A stretch of 64,000 nt of DNA, from contig VTFK01000152.1 of assembly GCA_009617715.1 (NCBI GenBank), forward strand, positions 1,054,001-1,118,000. The letters run 5' to 3'. Each line of letters starts with the position of its first letter. Position 1 is the stretch's first letter. Both the position numbers and the translations under genes were made by a program. Under the pieces are notes generated by a model. It was not told the origin of the DNA and did not search any database. It saw only the letters and a list, made by a program, of their open reading frames with translations. Below, piece after piece: positions 57,691 to 64,000 of this stretch. This stretch comes from Plectrocnemia conspersa (lineage: Eukaryota; Arthropoda; Insecta; Trichoptera; Polycentropodidae).

Positions 57691-58610
57691 ACTGAATCTA
57701 TCTTTTTGCGACTATGAACATGCAGTATGCCTAATTTCTTTTCTTCTAATATTTATGATATTTAATAGGTAATGTTATGTTTCATTTACGTTGCTGGTTA
57801 CTAAAAATCAGCTTAGTATAACATTTTGTTACTCGTTTATACAATTTTGACTAATGGGAGCGAAAACTAATTATGAGCTAATCGCATTAATGTTTAGCCC
57901 ACCTCTAGCCATGATCAACGAATGACGCATATGTGCGTTTCCCGACTCTAACGAGTTAATATCACTTTGAATTTACTCCTTGCTGATTTTTAACAGAAAT
58001 AATTATTACCAGTATATATTATTTTTTCTTAAATTATATTTATAAATATTATACTAGGTATGTGCTAAAATTTAAAGTTGTATAAATCGAGATTAAAATA
58101 TGATATTGGGAGGCAACTTAAATTTAATATGGCGGTTATTTCATATGAATCAATTCCGAATTATATCTGGATGCTCTGACGAAAATTAATTTAAAAAATA
58201 AAAAAAATATGCGAATAATTTAAAAAATGCTTAGATATCTGAAATTTTTAAATTGTGAAGAGATTTGTAGAGATTTGAAAAGCTCAGCACGTTTTCCTGA
58301 TTTCCTCTCTCTCATTTGCCAAGTTACGTTGTAAAGCTGCAATTTAATTTAATGAAATATATTGCTAGCTCTACAGTACATAGTATTGTTTTTATTATGA
58401 ATTACTAATGTGTGAATTTACATTAAAAGCTTGATGAAATATAACATTATTCGTTTTATGTTAGTGCTTACGCTGATTATTATTTTTTTATTTTATTATT
58501 CGATCACTGCATTATCTACAGTCAAAATATTTATTTTTTATATTATTTTTAACAGCCATGTTCATAACAATTCATAGCCGACAAACAAAATAATAAAGAA
58601 AAAACACTTT
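57691..58610. other. AT-rich non-coding stretch
   Basis: Nothing recognised. Confidence 0.45.
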
Positions 58611-58705
58611 AATTGCCGAAATTCCAGTAATTACTCATATTTTTGTGTTAATATTATGCAGCTGTGGACTTTCTTAATAGGTGATACTGAACTTTTTATC
58701 TCCTT
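58611..58705 (+). repeat. Interspersed repeat C, copy 2
   Basis: AATTGCCGAAATTCCAGTAA with TTACTCATATTTTTGTG, ATTATGCAGCTGTGGACTTT and CTTAATAGG match 50757-50862. Confidence 0.8.
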
Positions 58706-59689
58706 TAAATCAATTCGAATCATGCTTAAAATTAAGTCATATTAAGTAATATTTTTTTAGTCTTTTCGGCAGCAGGTATAATTAGATTTAAAGTATGAAA
58801 CATTTAATGCTCTATTATTTTTTAAATTAAAATATATACTCTTGATTATTCGTGTTTTTCGATTATTCATAACTTGACGATTATATTTAAATCTTAACAG
58901 CTATATAACATCATAGACAATTTATAATTATAATCCAAAGTGTAGTTTTCTGAATCGTTATTATTCAGGTATCTGGATATGTTGCAGTTTTTTCTACTAA
59001 TAAATAAAGTTCAGAATGTACAGAATATTAACCATTTCTGAGAAGTGTTATTATGATATTAACTTCAAAGCCGGATGTTTTTGTCGAATCTATTGAGCTA
59101 GAATTGCTTGCATTATACGGCTCCACTTTTCTAATCTAGGTTTTTGATTGATCTATTATTAAGGGTATAGTCCCCTTATTATCTTCCCCTTCGTAGAGCC
59201 GATTACAGCTAGCTCTCTAGGCTCTTTTATTAACCTAAAATGTCACTAAAATGTAGACTAAATAACAGTAATCTAGTGAGCTGGAATGTATTTTTAGGTG
59301 TGAATTAACGTGCGTTTTCATAATTACTCATTATCAACTGTCATGTTTCTGATATGCTGGATAAATGCTGCCATGAATTACTCAGAAATATAAAATACGT
59401 GGGTATTGTAAAATACAAATAGTAGTAGTATTGATAAGGTAACTCGAGACTGTTTCCAAAGTATGATCTCAGTATCGACTGATAACAATAATTTACGATT
59501 CGCAATGCAATCGTAAACATTCATGTCTTACTCAGCTTGACATTGATTTTATTACAAGTCGTCAAATGTCACAGCATTGAGTCAAATGACTAAATGTCAC
59601 GCGTATCGCAAACTCATATATCGCAAAACACAACCGTTATTTTTTATCAATTTTTAAACATACTCCTGTTATCGTTTAAATATCGAATT
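58706..59689. other. AT-rich non-coding stretch
   Basis: TATACTCTTGATTATTCGTG at 58845 loosely recalls the Tigger-type end at 47162 but is unpaired. Otherwise nothing recognised. Confidence 0.4.
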
Positions 59690-60130
59690 ATCGTTAAACA
59701 TTTACGCGGTCGCGCTCGAACAACGGACGACAAACGTCCCCATTTTGTCGAGGCAGGAGGAAAATTCGGACGTTTGGAAAAAAGGAGATAAATCGGCGGA
59801 TAGGACCTCGCCCGCACAGTGTCAATAGGCACCGCTATCAGTGTCCTTTTTTTTGCAGAGTGCTAAGTGTATCGAATCTTCTTCTGTTCGTGATTTTGCC
59901 CCCGTTTCTCGGTCGGCGATCGAACCTTTCCCCGTGGATTCCCCGGAGAGGGAAGGGCGGGAGTGGACCCTACCGGGATTTCTACGGGATTCTCCACCGA
60001 CATCAATCTATATGCCGCCGCGTGATAAAAGAGACCGAGGGCTTTGGCGTAAAACGTGTTTATTTATATATCGATTTTATCCCTTTCCACTCGTTGATTA
60101 AAACATAAGGGTCAGTGGGTGGTGGATCGA
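59690..60130. promoter_or_regulatory. GC-richer island 18, with a possible splice acceptor
   Basis: TGTCCTTTTTTTTGCAG ends at 59860, a good acceptor-like sequence, directly followed by GC-rich DNA with two overlapping plus-strand frames (59841-60101, 59860-60108). Neither product is recognisable; the first contains a proline- and arginine-rich run. Exon or regulatory DNA cannot be separated by eye. Confidence 0.3.
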
Positions 60131-61804
60131 ATCACTGATGCCGCAATATATGTATCTTTTGCTTTTTTTAAAGATTAAATCGGTTGAAATATTTGCTCTT
60201 TCGAGATTGGAAAAAGCGTGCTACTTTTTTTTAAATCTGTCAAGATAAAACAATTACAGAAAACTGTGCAACAAGTGTATTTGAATGATCATCAAAAAAT
60301 AACTGTGGCACAACTTGAAATATATATGTTATATTCTTTTTTAGAGCTACTAAACGTAAGGTTTCCAGCTCCAAGTTTTTTTTATTATTTCAACACGATT
60401 GCTCTGCTTTAGTTGCTGAATTCTTTGAGTTTTGTTGATATACATCAGCGCTGTAAAATCTCGTGAAATCAGAATTTCTTGAAAAAGTTCTGCAATTATC
60501 TGCAATTTCTGGATGCATGTCTTCATGACCAAAGTAGCAGTTTATTGCACTAAAAAATATATAATTTTGACAAATAGAAGCAAACTAATCAAGAGGCAAT
60601 CGCGTTTAGCTCAACTTCTTATCCATCCATTTGTGAAAGCTTAAATTTCTTGGTAGCCGCAATTTTTTCGTACGACCGTACGAAATATGGGAATCTCAAA
60701 AAATTGCGTTTTATTTTTAACATTGTAACCAGCGTAATGTGTATGAAAATATCTTTTGTCCACGCGTATTGGACATCTATTTTTTACTCGCAGCTCATAT
60801 GTACATAACGTCTGGACATTTTTTCTCAAATTATTTAAAATTATTAATATCATAAATAAAATAAATCAGAAAACTAAATATTGTATAAATATCTCTATAC
60901 CATTTAATAAAACAATTCTTATAAATAATAACCGTTTATAATCTAATAAGATTAATACTAGTACATTTCTTTAATTAATATCAATTAAATTTCAATAAAA
61001 AAAATAATTCTGCAAAAATAAAATGTATTTCATATAATAAACACATATAAAGATGTAATATAGCAGAAGTAGTTTTTATTATATTTACTTATCATTAAAT
61101 TATTTAATTAAATATATTCATTAAAAATGGATTTGCGGCAACACTTTGGACTACGAAATCTTATTTAATATTTTAAACGATTTTTACTAACACGTGGGCC
61201 ACTGCAAATAGATTGACGGATGATTGCAATGCCCTAAAATCTGAAATTTTTATTGTTCACTAACCATTTAAATTAAAATGAGTTGTAATTTTTTTGGCTA
61301 TCTGTACAAAACTAATGGCACATTGTTGAGCAGGATATTAGGAGTAACAGTTTCTGCGTCTAATTAGATAAAACTACGATGAGTAGAAATATATGGGTAT
61401 TCTTATTATAAGAGTTGCAAAATTTAAATTTTGTATTAAAAAATCATAGTTTAAAATCTTCGAAACAATAAAAATATCAACTTCTTCATCTAATGTATTG
61501 TCTTATGCCAAATCGGTTATAGTTTTGTCTACATAATGAATGAAATATTAATTGCGTGAATTCATTTTTTTAATTTAATAATGGTGGCTTTGCTGGTTTT
61601 GAAAGTATGACATTTCTAAAACATATATTTGCAAATTAAAATAATCTGTAGACTGTGTTGAAGTGGTAAAATAGATGGATTATATTTATTTTATGAACGA
61701 AATCAAAACATCGCAGTACAAAAAATGTTTTGTCCTTGTCTCCCGCTTTTAACCGATAAGCGTCGCAAACGAAGATATTTTTAATAAATTTGCTTTGTTG
61801 TATG
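60131..61804. other. AT-rich stretch with unrecognised small frames
   Basis: Minus-strand frames at 60350-60532 (QKLQIIAELFQEILISRDFT) and 60641-60853 (YFHTHYAGYNVKNKTQFFEI) look slightly more protein-like than chance but match nothing I know. They could be transposon remnants. The rest is AT-rich. Confidence 0.3.
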
Positions 61805-61826
61805 CCTTAAATCAGTGTTTCCCACG

Positions 61827-61902
61827 TGGGGCACCACGCCTCAGAGGTGGGGCACCACGCTTCAGAGATGGGACACCACGCTTCAGAGATGGGACACGTT
61901 GG
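61827..61902. repeat. 21-bp minisatellite at the hAT left end
   Basis: Three and a half units of the form TGGGGCACCACGCCTCAGAG plus one base, at 61827, 61848, 61869 and (partial) 61890. The GTGGGGCA core also occurs twice near the right end (63627 and 63653), so the array is made of a subterminal motif and may act as transposase binding sites. Confidence 0.9.
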
Positions 61903-61994
61903 AAATTATCAAATATTCCACATATAAATATAATTTGCTCGTTCACGACTAAATATATCCACGTGCGTAGGATTTCTTAAAAATTGGATTTATA

Positions 61995-63492
61995 CCTGCT
62001 GGGCATGACGAATGCCTACCTTTTTGTCTTCTGTGTGAGAAATCCTTTACCAATGAAACGAGGTCGTCTTGAAGTACATTTGAAGGCGAAATCTTAAAGA
62101 AAAATTTGGAAAACGAACAACATTAACAAATCTATTTTGTGCAGAAACTGCAAGTATTGATCGTTTTCTTGAGGCTAGTTACCAAATTTCATTTTCATTT
62201 CAAATTTGATTGAAAACGTTGAAATCCAACTTGTTGAAAAGCTGAAAAAAAGAAAATTTTCACTACAAATTGATGAATCAACTTTGAGAGACAGTGAAGC
62301 CGTGTTGCTAGCTTACGTAAGATATATTGATAAAATTTGCAGAAGAAATGGTATTCTGCAAATCATTAGAAAGCACCACTACCTCCAAAGATATATTTAA
62401 TAAGCTAAAAGAATATTTAGATGTTAAAAATATACCAATGAAAAATATAATATCTTGTGCTGCAGATGGTGCCCCCAATATGATGGGAAAGAAAAATGGC
62501 TGCTTAAAATTAATGAAAGACGAGAATCCAGATATGACTGTGGTGCATTGTGTTATTCACAGGGAAAACTTGGTGGCTAAATACATTTCACCTGTTCTAA
62601 ATGAGGTACTAAATTCCGTTATAAAGTGTATCAATATGATTCAAACTAGTGCTAAATCTGAGCGTCTCTTCAAGTTATTTTGTGAAGAACAAAATGTGGA
62701 ACACGTAAGACTGTTACTTCACACTGAAGTAAGATGGCTCTCAAAAGGAAATTCCTCAAAAAGATTTATGGAATTATTCGATACCCTTTGTGATTTTTTA
62801 AGCAACAGATCTGATATGAAGTTTTTGATGACGGTCGACAGTAAAGCATTTGTAAGCTATTTAACTGATATATTTGAAAAAATTAAATATTTTAAATAGC
62901 CAACTTCAAGGATCGGAGAAAACACTTGTCGATGCAAAAGCAAAGATATTTGCATTTACCACTTTTATCGAATTATCTAAAAAAAAATATTTTTAACAAC
63001 AATTTTGAAAATTTTACTGGCTCCAAAAAATGTGAAGTGACTGATAATGCTAAACGTGTTATTTTGGACCATCTGCAAACTTTATCAACTGATTTTAAAG
63101 AACGATTTGCTGATTTAAAAGAGATACATTTTCCAGCTTGGTTGACACAACCAATGCTGGTAGATATTTCAAAGGAAAATTTGTATGAAGAAGAACTTTC
63201 GGAAATGCAAAATGATGATTCGATTACAAATTTATTCAATATAAAAGAAATAATGGCATGGATGTGCGAAGAAACTAACACAAAATATCCTAATATTACT
63301 TTGCATGCTAGAAATGTATTATTACCCTTTCCATCATCTTATTTAGTGGAATGTGGTTTCAGCGCCATAAGCGATTTACTCAATAAAAAAAGACATCGAT
63401 TGAATATTACAAATAGAGGGGACTTAAGACTGAAATTAACCAAGTTAGATTCAGACATAAAATTTTTTTGTAGCAAGCGTAAGTTAATTTAA
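61995..63492 (+). pseudogene. hAT transposase, ZBED5/FAM200-like, broken
   Basis: A BED zinc-finger remnant reads CLPFCLLCEKSFTNET (about 62008-62060), and DRFLEASYQISF (62160-62190) corresponds to the segment before the catalytic core. Then KFSLQIDESTLRDSEAVLLA (catalytic region with the first Asp), IISCAADGAPNMMGKKNGCL (second Asp), VVHCVIHRENL, LHTEVRWLSKGNS, and after shifts at about 62885 and 62960 the C-terminal dimerisation part FPSSYLVECGFSAISDLLNK. The main frames are 62206-62400, 62327-62899 and 62926-63492. Only few shifts separate them, which fits a young copy, but no functional protein can be made. Confidence 0.95.
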
Positions 63493-63696
63493 TAATTTAA
63501 TAATAGATTAGGCATTACCATTTTATTTTATTTTACTTACATTTTTAATTTGTATTTTGTAATTATTTCAATTATAATATACGTTTTGAAAATTTACCTA
63601 CTGTTTTATTAAAAAAGATGCCGGTGGGGCATATGACTTTTGAAAAGACTACGGTGGGGCATGGCATAAATAAGGCTGGGAAACACTGCCTTAAAT

Positions 63697-64000
63697 AGTC
63701 ATAATAATTTAATTAAATAGTCATAAAAGTGAGCCAATCTGTACTATTTTTAACATTGTCATGTTTTTAAAATATTTTAAATCAGTTCAAAATATCTAAT
63801 AATACAAGTCTTACACAGCGCGACGTCAAAATAAAAATCAAAACTCTCCCCCTAGACCCCTAGCTGGGACAGCATTTTGATTAATGGTCAACTCTCTTAC
63901 CGTTTCGAGACTGCGAAAGTCCGACGAAAATAAATTTGATAAATCTAGCGTGCAAAGATAGAGGACGCGGAGTGGCAATCTGGATATTGCGGTGGAAAAT
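63697..64000. other. Flank of the hAT element; start of another GC-richer island
   Basis: From about 63815 the composition shifts to mixed sequence (CTCTCCCCCTAGACCCCTAG), like the other islands. It continues out of the window. No gene recognised. Confidence 0.35.

Larger units (their letters stand above)
61813..63688 (+). mobile_element. hAT transposon (ZBED5/SCAND3-like), complete ends
   Basis: Terminal inverted repeats CAGTGTTTCCCA (61813) and its complement ending at 63688, flanked by identical 8-bp target duplications CCTTAAAT (61805-61812 and 63689-63696). The element is 1876 bp, shorter than autonomous members, because the N-terminal coding part is deleted. A 21-bp tandem array sits at its left end. 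The intact duplications suggest a rather recent insertion, although the transposase is broken by several shifts. Confidence 0.95.

Noticed and set aside
58845..58880. Second Tigger end (TATACTCTTGATTATTCG)
   Set aside because: Too short and diverged, without a CAG start, partner or transposase.
61827..61902. Short regular repeats as a possible CRISPR-like array
   Set aside because: The units are contiguous without spacers, lie at a transposon end and the sequence is eukaryotic; it is a minisatellite.

Overview
This looks like an AT-rich animal nuclear genome, most probably an insect, in a gene-poor (intergenic or large-intron) stretch. The evidence is the transposon mix: mariner, Tc1-like, piggyBac-like, Tigger/pogo, several hAT families, a Harbinger-type MITE, Jockey-like LINE fragments and a tRNA-derived SINE. 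There are no operons, no ribosome binding sites and no long host reading frame. The order was not determined. No convincing host exon, rRNA, functional tRNA or CRISPR array was found. Every recognisable protein is a decayed transposase or reverse transcriptase.

Layout. 1-6.3 kb: AT-rich DNA, a GC-richer island (2.3-3.3 kb), one SINE copy and a 68-bp tandem duplication. 6.3-7.5 kb: two LINE fragments meeting in opposite orientation. 9.4-14 kb: short repeated blocks and a hAT relic. 16.6 kb: a hairpin with an inverted-repeat stem, beside a hAT end. 18.6-20.7 kb: three levels of nesting, in which a 454-bp hAT MITE with perfect 8-bp target duplications lies in a Tc1 element that itself split an older hAT copy. 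23.4-24.9 kb: a 662-bp element with long terminal inverted repeats and one copy of an unclassified interspersed family (Rep-B). 26.9-27.4 kb: a GTF2IRD2-like hAT relic. 30.4-31.6 kb: the best copy of a Jockey-like LINE. 33-34.2 kb: two SINE copies. 34.8-36.2 kb: a GGGCGA-motif element carrying a 578-bp Harbinger-like MITE. 36.4-39.7 kb: a piggyBac-like element with both ends and TTAA duplications but a gutted transposase. 43.7-45 kb: two LINE fragments. 47.2-49 kb: a Tigger relic and a possible piggyBac-type MITE. 54.9-57 kb: two mariner relics with a Rep-B copy between them. 61.8-63.7 kb: a hAT element of the ZBED5/SCAND3 type with an intact 8-bp target duplication.

Between the transposons lie about 18 islands of roughly 0.3-1 kb that are clearly richer in G+C and higher in complexity than their surroundings. 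They recur every few kilobases and hold no recognisable exon. I interpret them, without proof, as candidate cis-regulatory elements of a developmental locus. They and the unclassified repeat families are the most interesting unexplained content. Coordinates of degenerate repeats are by eye and may be off by tens of bases.
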